Assembly: GCF_040954835.1 (NCBI RefSeq)
Contig: NC_090699.1
Location: 16,113,817 to 16,177,816 of the forward strand
DNA from: Lepisosteus oculatus
Lineage: Eukaryota > Chordata > Actinopteri > Semionotiformes > Lepisosteidae
Direction: 5' to 3'
Length of the DNA: 64,000 nucleotides
A program made the position numbers and the translations under genes. Under the pieces are notes generated by a model. That model was not told where the DNA came from and ran no database searches. It worked only from the letters and a program-made list of their open reading frames with translations. Positions 46,931-57,440 of the stretch are shown here, piece after piece; positions within the stretch are counted from its first letter, which is position 1, and each line of letters opens with the position of its first letter.

Positions 46931-47099
46931 CCCAGCTTCCAAATACAGACCTGAGATCTTATGGGAGAAACCAGGCAAAGACTTACCCCTGTAAAGTCGA
47001 TTTGCTGCCAGTCAGACGAGGTGCCACTAAGCCCTCATGACCCAGCACAATTCACTCCCCACAACAGGAGGGGTCAGCACTCCTGTCTTTCCAAAACAC

Positions 47100-47235
47100 A
47101 TCTAAGGGATGAGCACTAGGACCACTGCTCCGTTCAATGGATATCAATAATCAAGATTCCGGAATAGCAAAATAGTCAAGTTTGCAGATGATACCACTAA
47201 CACTGTAGAAGCAGATAAAGAAATAAAAAAAAATC
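47100..47235 (+). mobile_element. CR1-type LINE fragment with ADD motif
   Basis: The plus strand contains IVKFADDTTNTVEADKEIKK, matching the KFADDTKL region of CR1 reverse transcriptase; a related piece at 56635-56730 reads LVKFVEDPKLGGLLKAAG. Frame breaks upstream show decay. Confidence 0.6.
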
Positions 47236-48455
47236 CCGGGAGTTGATGTTCAACAGAGATGTAGGGGTTGTGTGAATTTACTGGCGCAATGTTGCGTAAA
47301 TTGTATGAAAATTGCGTGAGTTTAGATTGGCTATTAGGAATCAATTGGCAGGAGAACAAGGAGTCTTCACAAGGACTCACAAGCACACGGAATACATTTT
47401 TTAACACATAAGAACAATCTGTGTGTAAAAGTACCCAGGCTAAATACATGGCAGTCTGCCTGGACCCAGACGGCAGCTCGTTACATGAATCATCAAGCTA
47501 CAGGGAATATGAAGAAGCGGTACATAACACAAGGATGACATGTTTTGTATAAAATCTATTACAAGGGGTCGCTTATCAGTCTCTTTAACATATTCGCATT
47601 CAGGTGCTCGTAAATAAAGACTGCCACTTAAATGAAATTAATTGATGTCAATGTGTGTTCCGATAACAATTGAATTCTTGATCATGTGGAATATTGACTT
47701 ATACTCACCCACAACTGTGGATTCGTCACTGTCCCGGTGTAGCTGTCTGCTCTCAGGGCCCTGCTGCAGGCTAGACCTCGGGCAGAATTCTGTCTTTACA
47801 TACCAGCTCACCCTCTGACCCAGCACTTCAGGGAAAAGATTTAAGTCCCAAAGTTCAGACAACCTGTGTGGCAGGCACGTGGTTCTGTTGTGAGTCAGCC
47901 AAGCTGCTTCAGTGAAGAGAGGAGGGTGGCAGAGCTAGAGGTGATTCACTGCTTTTTAACTGGGGACAATATGGGTGGAGTGGGTACCCACACCCTGCAG
48001 GTCCCTGGTTGGTTGGTCATCTTTGTGTATGAGTGACCACGCCCTGTGACTTTTACTGTAGAATCATCTCCCGATGTGCCTATGTCCCTCTGCCAGACAT
48101 CCAGGTGCCAGCAGTGGACATCTCTCTGAAAAGAGTATTGACACTAGATCTGGACTGTCCTGGGACAGACACTTATCCGAAAGATAAGCTCGTCTCCTCA
48201 CTTGCTCACACGCAGAGACCACCAGGTCATCCTGTGGCTGAGAGCCTCTTTCAGTACACTCCTGTGACAGGCGACAGGCTGTTTGGTCCAGGCACACAAA
48301 GACTATTAGAAAACAAAACATCTAAAATGCAAAGTGTAATAATAGGCCTTGTCCCTACAGAGACAAGTGAACGGTTTTGCATTCAGGTAGTAAAGACATA
48401 CAGTATAACCACAAAATGGGAAAAACTGAGTTAGAAAAGGCTGCTTCTGAAAAAG

Positions 48456-49010
48456 ACTAAGGGGTTTGTATTGACTCATCATTTGCATTTTATAGACAAA
48501 ATGGAGAAGCAACTGAGAAAGCAAACACAATGTTAGGATATATAGTTAAAAGCATAGAACTTAAATAAAGGTGTGCCGTGTTAAAATGGTACAGTATAAT
48601 GCACAAGCAAGGCCTCCGTTAGAATACTGTGGCCAGTTTTGGTCACCATGTTATAGCACACTGCTGCTCTGGAGTCAGTCCAGATAAGAGCTAATTGATG
48701 CTTTCCTGGGATTAAGGGAGTGTTCTCCATGGTCAGGCTGAAGAAACTGAGTCTCTCTTGGCTTGAAAGGAGAAGGCTACAACATAGTCTGCCTAGCAAA
48801 TTAATTCAGTAGGACCAGTGAAACATGAACCTGGGGGAACAAGAGTAGACTTTGTGGAAGTGAATTTAAAATCAAGCACAGGAGCCACTACTTTACACAA
48901 AGGGTGGTGGGAGTGTGGAGCAAGATGCCCAGCCATGTTGTTGAAGGCAATAAGATCTCGGGATCAATTAGCTGTTAAATGCCAAATGGCCTCTTCTTGT
49001 CTGTCACCTG
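48456..49010 (+). mobile_element. CR1-type LINE fragment upstream of Ly6 gene 2
   Basis: The stretch acaaaatggagaagcaactg to ggctgaagaaactgagtctc to the tail (ctactttacacaaagggtgg, gggagtgtggagcaagatgc) is a 3' CR1 region with an internal gap. It shares almost base-for-base sequence with 56870-57180 downstream of gene 2 (cacaatgttaggatatatag, aataaaggtgtgccgtgtta). It runs directly into the Ly6 promoter block. Confidence 0.75.
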
Positions 49011-49014
49011 TCTC

Positions 49015-49160
49015 ATGTTCTTGTGTTTGGGTGGGGTGCTGTGATGTGACACCAGTTCTTCCAGCATCAGGACTGAGGCGGTGTGGGGAGGGTCAGGTGT
49101 CTCTCCTATAAGAGCACGGCACCTCCCTCTCCCCAACACAGAACACTCATCTCTACACAG
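49015..49160 (+). promoter_or_regulatory. Promoter and non-coding exon 1 of Ly6 gene 2
   Basis: TATA box tataaga at 49107-49113; exon 1 ends at 49160 with ctacacag before gtaagagg. The block is almost identical to 36575-36724, including the first bases of the intron (gtaagaggggctgcaagatt). After that the introns soon diverge. Confidence 0.75.
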
Positions 49161-49857
49161 GTAAGAGGGGCTGCAAGATTTTTTAATTTCTTGAAATTCT
49201 TTGACGTAAAGAGTCTTTGCCTTTTTGTCCTCGTAGTTCGTGTATACGTGTGTGTGCATCTGTGATAGAAATACAGCACATATTTCAAGTCACCTCAACC
49301 ACCAAGTTTTCATTTCTAAAGTGAAATGACAAATGATTTGTTAATGATCTTTAGCAGCGGCAATATAATTTGCACTATCATTAAGGTGTGTTTTACTGGC
49401 TGTTCAAATATTCAAAAGTCAAGAACTCTTTCTGGGGGGGGGGGGGGCTGTTTGGAATGACAGAGGTTCACTCCTTCTCTTGCAACGGTTTCAGACGAGT
49501 GTTGGATGAAGACCTGTCAATCTGTTCTCTTGCTGCTGAACGGTCAGGTCCAGCGAAATAAGGAAATAAGGAATGTCAGCCAGACAGAACAGAAGCGACC
49601 GCAGAGTGATACACAGAATGATCTGTTTCACGAAAGCACCATCTTGAGTGTCTGGATTAGGGATCAAACATACTGACATCTGCTCACGCTCCACAGCCAC
49701 CCATATTAATGAACAACGAAGCGTCTCGGTTTCTTCTGCTATCGTGGCTGGTGCTGGTACCGCGAAGTGCTGAATTGAAGTTCGCGGCAGGAAACTGCAG
49801 GCGTGACGAGCTCTCCTTTCCCTTCGACAGCACTCCGAGCCGCAGTGATTGATAGTG
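49161..49857 (+). other. Intron 1 of Ly6 gene 2 (5' UTR)
   Basis: From donor gtaagagg to the acceptor ccgagccgcag at about 49845; exon 2 then has tgattgatagtg before the ATG, as in gene 1. It holds a G run (49434-49447) and no coding sequence I can support. Confidence 0.5.
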
Positions 49858-52800
49858 ATGGCGTCCCTGTGGTTGACCGTCGCTGTGCTCCTGGCTCTCT
49901 GTCAGGGTGAGTGAGACAGCCGGGCTGTGTGTGGGGCTCCAGCAGGCTCCCCTGTGTGTCTGTCTTGCTCCCGAAGGAATGTGACGCGTCTGTGGAATCA
50001 CGTGGTTCAGTCCAAGCGCCACAACGCGCAATTCGCACCTTCCAGCTAGGAGATCCTGCTGTGTTCAAGCGTGCTCTGCGTTGTGCTCTGTTTCTTGTTC
50101 TGTATTCCAGCGGATTATTATTAATTATCACATTTTTACACAAGTATTCTTATAATATATAATATACTTATATATTACCCTATTACCCACTTCCATGATG
50201 ACATGTATTATAATGTCAGCTGAGTGCTTTGCTTTGACATGACCACAGGAATTAGACTGAACACACTTCACACACTGGGACAGTAATGACACAGTGGAGA
50301 TCAGACTGACTGAACACACTTCACACACTGGGACAGTAATGACACAGTGGAGATCAGACTGACTGAACACACTTCACACACTGGGACAGTAATGACACAG
50401 TGGAGATCAGACTGACTGAACACACTTCACACACTGGGACAGTAATGACACACAGTGGAGATCAGACTGACTGAACACACTTCACACACTGGGACAGTAA
50501 AGACACACAATAGAGATCAGACTGTTTAGGTTGTTCTGAATCGCATTTTGAAAGGACTCCAGAACCAAAGGAAGTATTACATGAAATTCGGTGACTGCTG
50601 GTATCAAAGTTCTGAGGTAATGAAACATCCCTCGTGAGGGAGTTCAGTACATAAAAGCGACAGAAGATATTTTCTATCGACCACACAGGAAAAATTCGGC
50701 TCTGATTGTGTCTTTACAGCTTCCACGCCAGCAAGAGCTCCTCAGCCTTTGTCAACTACAACCAAAGGTAAGAAAGTTATTTTTCATCTTCACATGCAAG
50801 TCTATCAGGTTTCTATCTCTCAGTACTTGTTCAGAAAACACTTTCAGGCTGTGATCACTTCCAGCTACTGCAAAATATCAAGGTCTTTGAGGCGTAATTT
50901 CTATCAAGGCAGTATTGTTATACTGTAGGTATCTTCATCACAGTGTCATTACTGGCATGAGTGCTTTATATTCTCTTGCCACAGATCTGGAGAAAGAGAA
51001 ATATGACTGCAGTCAGAACTTCAACAGAAAGAATAAAGAAATTAATATTTATCAGCAATAAGGTAACTAAACAATATATACAATACACATTACACAGCAT
51101 ACTCCCATTATTCAACAATGCATATACAGTATACTGTACATATCAATGCCTTTAAGAGACCTATATCAAGAACAACCAGAAAGACAGAATTCTGCCAGTG
51201 TAACCTGAAACACTTTGCAACACCTTAACAGGCCAAAAGAAAACATACCCTGGGACCTAATAAACGAATATGACTCCGAACTAAAGGATTCTTTCGCCTT
51301 ATTCTAAAGATGCATCATCAACTGGGAAAGAACATCTTGAGTCTGACATCTTCACAGTACAAGAAATCCGAATCGGCTCAAGCAAATAGCCCGGCAGGCT
51401 CTCTTAAATCAGGCTGCGTTTGCTCGGCCAGAGTCCGGTCTCTGGGGTCTCCAGGGCCCTCTCACATGGCCCAGACTCAGAGGAAGAGGAGGCCGGTGGT
51501 GTCAGCTTCTCTCCCCCTCCCTGAAGCTCTGTCTTCCTTCCGTGCTCTTTGTATGATCGGCTCTATGATTGTTGAATGATTTTCCATGGAGTTTAGGTCA
51601 TCCCGATGTACTGTATACATCTAAAAAAAAAAGCCATTGTCCATGGCTTTGTGAAGGAGACCTTGAGCAGTGTAATAAGATAGGTGCTGCAAATGTTATA
51701 GATGTCATGGGCCACACCTCGATACCTGGATTGGCACAGTATTTTCTAACAAAGCAGCCTTCGGGGTTTAAAGTGAAGACATGATATTTTCTAATTACCT
51801 CAACCACAAAAGAGACATTCAGCTCTGATTGTCGCCTTACAACTTCCACAACAGTACGTTCTACTCAACCCCTGGTTTAGAAAACACCTACAGGCAGTGA
51901 GCAGGAACAATTACTGGTCGGACGTCCTGAATGTTCAAGCTTCTGCACATCAGGAGGCTTAAACAAAATATGAGGCTTGATTTCTGCTTGAGACCAAATT
52001 AATGTAAAGGCCTTATTGAGAAAGGTGCCTTAATGACTGCGTCATTACTGCCCCAGTGTGTAAAGTGTGTTCAGTCTGTCTGACCTCCACTGTGAGTGAC
52101 TGGTCACTTATCACCATTAGAGGAGCTCTTTGGTATTAAAATATTACATGGTGATCACAAAGGACATGCACAGTAGGTGCCTTTAATTTGCAACAAGGCG
52201 ACTACAGTATTTAAAGAGTCTTCACTCTGATTGTGTCTCTAAAGCTTCTACTGCAGCACGTCAGACTGCACCCCAGGAAACTAGACCCACAGGTGAGAAA
52301 GACACTTTCCATCTTCACACCCAAGCCCATCAGCTCTCTCTCTCTCAGTGCTGGTTTAGAAAACACCTTCAGGTAGAGACCAGTACCAGCAACTGATGGG
52401 ACATTCTAAAAGCTCAAGCTACTGTACATCAGGATAACAATACAAAATATGAGGCTTGATTTCTGTTGGAGAGTAAATTAATGTAAATACCTTATTGAGA
52501 AAAGTGCATTAAGCATTGAAACATTTATGCCTCAGTGTGTAAAGTGTGTTCAATCTGTCTGATCTCCACTGTGAGTGACTGGTCACTTATCAGAGCTCTT
52601 TGGTATTAAAATATTACTCTGTTATCATAAAGGACATGTAAGTGACTTTCTTTTGCAACAAGGCGACTACAGTATTTAAAGAGTCTTCACTCTGATTGTG
52701 TCTCTAAAGCTTCTACTGCAGCACGTCAGACTGCACCCCAGGAAACTAGACCCACAGGTGAGAAAGACACTTTCCAGTACAGAGACCAGTACTAGCAACT

Positions 52801-55800
52801 GATGGGACATTCTGAAAGTACAAGCTACATTTGATACACATTTGAAACTGTCAAAGTGTGTGAAGTGTGTTCAGTCAGTCTAATCTCCACTGTGTGTCAT
52901 TACTGTCCCAGTGTGTGAAGTGTGTTCAGTCAGTCTGATCTCCACTGTGTGTTATTACTGTCCCAGTGTGTGAAGTGTGTTCAGTCAAACTGATCTCCAC
53001 TGTGTGTCATTACTGTCCTAGTGTGTGAAGTGTGTTCAGTCAAACTGATCTAGAGTGTGTAATTACTTTCCCAGTCTGTGTAGTGTGTTCAGTGACTCTG
53101 ATCTCCCTGGGTGTGACTGGTCACTCATCAGTGTCAGAACAGCTGTTTGATATTCAAACAACTTTGTGTGATCATGAAGAATGAGTGTCTTTTCCAACAA
53201 GGCAACTTCAGGTATTTACAAGAAAGAGAAGTTATTTTCTAATTGTCTAGAGAGTCTGATATCGTGAGCTTGTGCCTCTGGTTGTTCATATGAGTGTTAC
53301 TGGCATCCTGAAGTACAGTTAGTTGACATGTGTACAGAATACAGCTGGTTGTAAGTTCTGTGCTGCTAATAAATATTCTGAAAGTTACTGCCGTCCCCTG
53401 CCTTAATACAAAACACAGCTCTGATTGTGTCTCTAAAGCTTCTACTGCAGCACGTCAGACTACACCCCAGGAAACTAGACCCACAGGTGAGAAAGACACT
53501 TTCCATCTTCACACACAAGCCCATCAGCTCTCTCTCTCAGTGCTGGTTTAGAAAACACCTTCAGGTAGAGACCAGTACCAGCTACTGACCAACTATATGA
53601 AAGATCAAGCTGTTTCAGAAACACAATACGAAATGTGATGCTGTTTCAGGCTTAATTAGTGTAAAGGCTTTATAATGATATGTCCCTTCATCACAGAGTC
53701 GTTACTGACCCAGTGTGTATAAGGCGACTACTGTATTAAAAGAGTGTTATCTCTGTGTCTTTACAGCTTCTACTCCAGTGCGTCAGACTGTACCCCAGGA
53801 AACTAGACCCACAGGTGAGAAAGACAATTACCATCTTGCCATATCACTCTGCAACTCACAACTGGCAACCCACTGAAGCTAAGCAGGTGTGAGCCTGGTC
53901 AGTACCTGGATAGGAGACCTCCTGAGAAAAACTAAGGTTGCTGCTGGAAGAGGTGTTAGTGGGGCCAGCAAGGGGCCCTTACCCTGCGGTCCATGTGGGT
54001 GCTAATGCCCCAGTGTAGTGACGGGGACATTATACTGTAAACAGGCGCCGTCCTTCTGATGAGACGTAAAACCGAGGTCCTGACTCTCTGTGGTCATTAA
54101 AAATCCCAGGGCGTTTCTCGAAAAGTGTAGGGGTGTAACCCCAGCGTCCTTGCCAAATTTCCCATTGGCCCTTACCAATCATGGCTTCCTAACAATCCCC
54201 CTCTATGAATTGGCTTCATTACTCTGCTCTCCTCCCCACTGATAGCTGATGTGTGGTGAGCGTTCTGGCGCACTATGGCTGCCGTCGCATCATCCAGGTG
54301 GGGCTGCACATTGGTGGTGGTGGAGGGGAGTCCCCATTACCTGTAAAGAGCTTTGAGTGGAGTGTCCAGAAAAGCGCCATATAAGTGTAAGCAATTATTA
54401 TTATTAATTATCTTCACACACAATTCTACTTAAAGTTTTACTTGAGAAAAAAAACTTTCAGGCAGCAACTGACACCAACAGCTGACAGGATGCTCTGAAT
54501 ATTCAAGCTATATCAGGAATCACAGTACACAATATGAGGTATTTGAGGCTTAATTTCTTTAAAGGCCTTATTGAGAAAGATGTCTAAATCACTGCAACAT
54601 TACTGTCCTAGTGTGTGAAGTGTGTTCAGTCTATCTGATCTCCACTGTGAGTGACTGGTCACTTATCACAGTTAGATGAGCTCATTGGTATTAAAATATT
54701 ACTTTGTGGTCATAAAGGACATGTAAGTGACTTTCTTTTGCAACAAGGCGACTACAGTATTTGAAGAGTCTTCACTCTGATTGTGTCTCTAAAGCTTCTA
54801 CTGCAGCACGTCAGACTGCACCCCAGGAAACTAGACCCACAGGTGAGAAAGACACTTTCCATCTTCACACACAAGCCCATCAGCTCTCTCTAAGTGCTGG
54901 TTTAGAAAACACCTTCAGGCAGAGACCAGTACCAGCTACTTACCAACTATGTGAAAGATCAAGCTGTTTCAGAAACACAATACGAAATGTTTCAGGCTTA
55001 ATTTGTGTAAAGGCTTTATTATGATATGTCCCTTCATCACAGAGTCATTACTGACCCAGTGTGTGGATAAGGCGACTACTGTATTAAGAGTCTCATCTCT
55101 GTGTCTTTACAGCTTCTACTCCAGTGCGTCAGACTGTACCCCAGGAAACTAGACCCACAGGTGAGAAAGACTCTTTCCATCTTCATGCACAAGCCCATCA
55201 GCTCTCTCTCTCTCTCTCAGTGCTGGTTTAGAAAATACCTTGAGGCAGAGACCAGTAACAGCTACTGATGGGACATTCAAAAAGTTTGAGCAATGTCAGC
55301 AAAAGAGGAGAGACTCAGCTCTGCTTGTTTCTTTTACAGCTTCTACTGTAAAACGTTATGCTCGTGCTCTGGACGACGTAGATACAGGTATGAATGCAAT
55401 TGTCCGTTTAAATCACACAGATCTATCAGTCGTATACCTTTCTGTACGGATAAAACTGTAATCCTTGTTATGTCCTAGTGTCTAATGCCTCTTCAGTGTT
55501 TAACCATGCCTAACATATGTCCTTGGAGACAAGCTCAACATGTCTAACTAATCTCTGCTGTGTGCCAATGGAGTCTCAGGTGTGACCAGAGTGTCTAACC
55601 GATTTCCTCAGAGTCCTCAGAGCTCCCGTCTCTGAAGTGCTATCAGTGTGTCGACATCTCCGAGCAGCCAAACTGCAGCAGCCCTGAGGAGGTGGAGTGT
55701 CGCCCTGGTCTGACCCGCTGTCTCAACATGATGCTCACCCCTCCTGCCTGTGAGTGCAGCCCCTTGTCTCTTACCCCCTGCAGCTGTTCCTCTGGTGCCC

Positions 55801-56253
55801 CATCAGCACTGGATTCCTTTAGGTGCAACAGGCAGGCAGGAGACTACAACTCCCATCATGCTCCAGCTCTTTCACCATTGTCTCACCATTGGATAGAAGT
55901 CAGGTCCTTCCTTCCTGTCCACACTCACACAGTTAAAGTCCTGTGCTATAAGTACCCTGATGTGGTGCGCCTAATCAGAAAATAAGATCAGATATGCATT
56001 GGATCCTTGAATAAGTTATAAAATAATCTGTTTGCTCATAATGCTTAATCCTTGAATCTGTTTCTTTAGGTTCATCTATATTTAATAGGGTAGTGTGTGG
56101 GAGCAGATTGAATCCTGACTCTCATCCTCTTCCTCCCTCTCCCCAGACGGGATAACCCGGCGCTGCGCCTCGGAGAGGGAGTGCCAGAGCCTGGAGTCCA
56201 ACCCCAGCAGCTTTGTGACAGCCCGCTGCTGTGACACTGACCTCTGCAACTGA
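49858..56253 (+). CDS. Secreted Ly6/uPAR three-finger protein with mini-exon stalk (gene 2)
   Basis: Predicted coding exons: 49858-49906 (signal peptide, identical to gene 1); eight 48-bp mini-exons 50720-50767, 52245-52292, 52710-52757, 53439-53486, 53767-53814, 54795-54842, 55113-55160, 55340-55387; Ly6 exon A 55612-55749; Ly6 exon B 56147-56253 with TGA 56251-56253. The total is 678 bp, 225 residues, all phase 1. The Ly6 exon A differs from gene 1 by three bases (two amino-acid changes, Q to P and I to T); exon B is identical. Ten cysteines, ending in CCDTDLCN, with no GPI signal. AATAAA at 56299-56304. Several mini-exons use an unusual aaag acceptor (tctctaaag). Stalk length and sequence differ from gene 1, which is where the two proteins would differ in function. 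Confidence 0.85.
50235..50525 (-). repeat. 55-bp Ly6 minisatellite, inverted array
   Basis: About five copies of the reverse complement of the 55-bp unit (tgaacacacttcacacactg, ggacagtaatgacac, agtggagatcagactgac). The first copies are 53 bp. It is the only array of this family in the window that faces the other way. Confidence 0.92.
51842..51890 (+). pseudogene. Decayed mini-exon in Ly6 gene 2
   Basis: The sequence acttccacaacagtacgttc, tactcaacccctg follows the usual upstream piece (cattcagctctgattgtcgc, cttac) but the acceptor AG is changed to AA, and the ETRPT end with its donor has been lost to a deletion that runs straight into the intron sequence ggtttagaaaacacc. It marks the loss of one unit. 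Confidence 0.7.
52850..53110 (+). repeat. 55-bp minisatellite in Ly6 gene 2
   Basis: About four and a half copies of the 55-bp unit in forward orientation, more diverged than the main array in gene 1 (tcaaactgatc, ttactttcccagtctgtg). Single decayed units are at 52045-52095, 52530-52580 and 54605-54655. Confidence 0.85.
53836..54412 (+). mobile_element. Full-length 5S-rRNA-derived SINE
   Basis: The head (53836-53945) matches 5S rRNA: gccatatcactctg, then tgaagctaagcaggtgtgag, cctggtcagtacctggatag and gagacctcctgagaaaaact, which cover the A box, intermediate element and C box of the RNA polymerase III promoter. The body follows, and the end is gtaaagagctttgagtggag, tgtccagaaaagcgccatat and an ATT repeat. 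It splits the conserved post-exon intron segment (ttaccatctt / atcttcacacac), with atctt as a possible short target duplication. SINE3-type elements of this plan are known from fish. Confidence 0.88.
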
Positions 56254-56559
56254 TCATTGCGCCCCCACACCCCCATGGGCAGAGGGCCCGGGCTCCCCAA
56301 TAAATACCTACAGCTGAACATTGACCCCAGTGTGTGTGTCCTTCCTCAGCACGAGCTCGTCCAGAGGGTGACGAAATCACAGCAGGAGTGCTTTATATTG
56401 ATGCGCAGAATTCCTTTCGTTCCTAGTCAATTAGGAGAGATTTTTTCAAAAACAGGGAAGAGATTGTAAAGTGTAGCAGTCCAGTGACCAGTGTGGGGAG
56501 ATGACACCGATGTCTCTCGTCCCAAGCGTGTCCCATCTCTTGCCTGTTGCTCGCTGGGG

Positions 56560-57440
56560 TAGGCACCGGCTGCCCTGCGACCCTGAGGTGGATGAAGAGG
56601 GTAGAAAATGGATGGATGGATTTAGATTCCATGAAGGGTAAATTAGTCAAGTTTGTAGAAGATCCCAAATTAGGAGGGTTACTAAAAGCTGCAGGAGCAG
56701 CCAAAGAAATAAAAAAAAAATCAGCTGGCAGATCAAATGCATTCAGGTAGGAAAAACAAAGTATCAACACAAAACGGGAAACACTGAACTAGAACAGGGT
56801 ACTCACGAGAAAGATGAAGGAGTTTATAGACAAGACTAGCACTCAGCTTTTATAGAAAAACTAAGCACCTTATAGACAAAGTGGAGAAACAACTGAGAAA
56901 GCAAACACAATGTTAGGATATATAGTCAAAAGCATAGAACTTAAATAAAGGTGTGCCGTGTTAAAATGGTACCGTATAATGCACAAGCAAGGCCTCCGTT
57001 AGAATACTGTGGCCAGTTTTGGTCACCATGTTATAGCAAACACACTGCTGCTCTGGAGTCAGTCCATATAAGAGCTAATTGATGCTTTCCTGGGATTAAG
57101 GGAGTGTTCTCCGTGGTCAGGCTGAAGGAACTGAGTCTCTCTTGGCTTGAAAGGAGAAGGCTACGAGGAGACCAGGTACGAGTATTCAAAATCCTTAAGG
57201 ACAACAACAAGGTCAACCCAGTAAAGTTCTTCTTATTGAACAAGTGAAAACTTTGTGAAAAAGCACTGAACAGCAAGAACAGGAGGCACTATGTTACACA
57301 GAGGGTGGTGGGAGTGAGGATGAAACTGCCCAGCCGCGTTGTGAAGCTGATGCCCTGACATCTCCCACGAATTGGTTGGATGAGATCCAGGATCAAAGAA
57401 CTACTGACTATCAAACAAGCCCAGTGGGCAAAATGACCTC
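56560..57440 (+). mobile_element. CR1-type LINE fragment downstream of Ly6 gene 2
   Basis: Starts after a short SINE tail (cctgaggtggatgaagaggg, tagaaaatggatggatgg), then reads LVKFVEDPKLGG (CR1 reverse transcriptase after the ADD motif, with ADD changed to VED). It goes on through the block shared with 48480-48770 and ends in the tail ggtggtgggagtgaggatg, ctgcccagccgcg, ggttggatgagatcc. Decayed. Confidence 0.75.

Larger units (their letters stand above)
45244..48455. other. Between the two Ly6 genes: repeats and unassigned sequence
   Basis: Similarity to the downstream flank of gene 2 stops near 45329, where the two copies diverge. A decayed LINE (45400-46190), a tRNA-SINE (46575-46930) and a LINE ADD-motif piece (47100-47235) are listed apart. 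On the minus strand near 47700-47900 a frame ends ...DSDESTVVG before a good donor (gtgagtataag), but nothing identifies it as an exon. Confidence 0.45.
50720..55387 (+). other. Row of eight 48-bp phase 1-1 mini-exons (gene 2)
   Basis: In order they encode ASTPARAPQPLSTTTK, ASTAARQTAPQETRPT (twice), ASTAARQTTPQETRPT, ASTPVRQTVPQETRPT, ASTAARQTAPQETRPT, ASTPVRQTVPQETRPT and ASTVKRYARALDDVDT. Each exon is followed by the same intron start (gtgagaaagacactttccat, cttcacacacaagcccatca, gctctctctc), so exon and intron were copied together. Spacing is about 230-730 bp once the SINE at 53836 is removed. The last unit differs and keeps a gtatga donor like the last unit of gene 1. Confidence 0.83.

Noticed and set aside
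50985-51063. Possible longer exon after cttgccacag, ending before gtaact
   Set aside because: Joined in phase 1 it meets a TAA just before the donor, is not 48 bp, and has no partner in gene 1.
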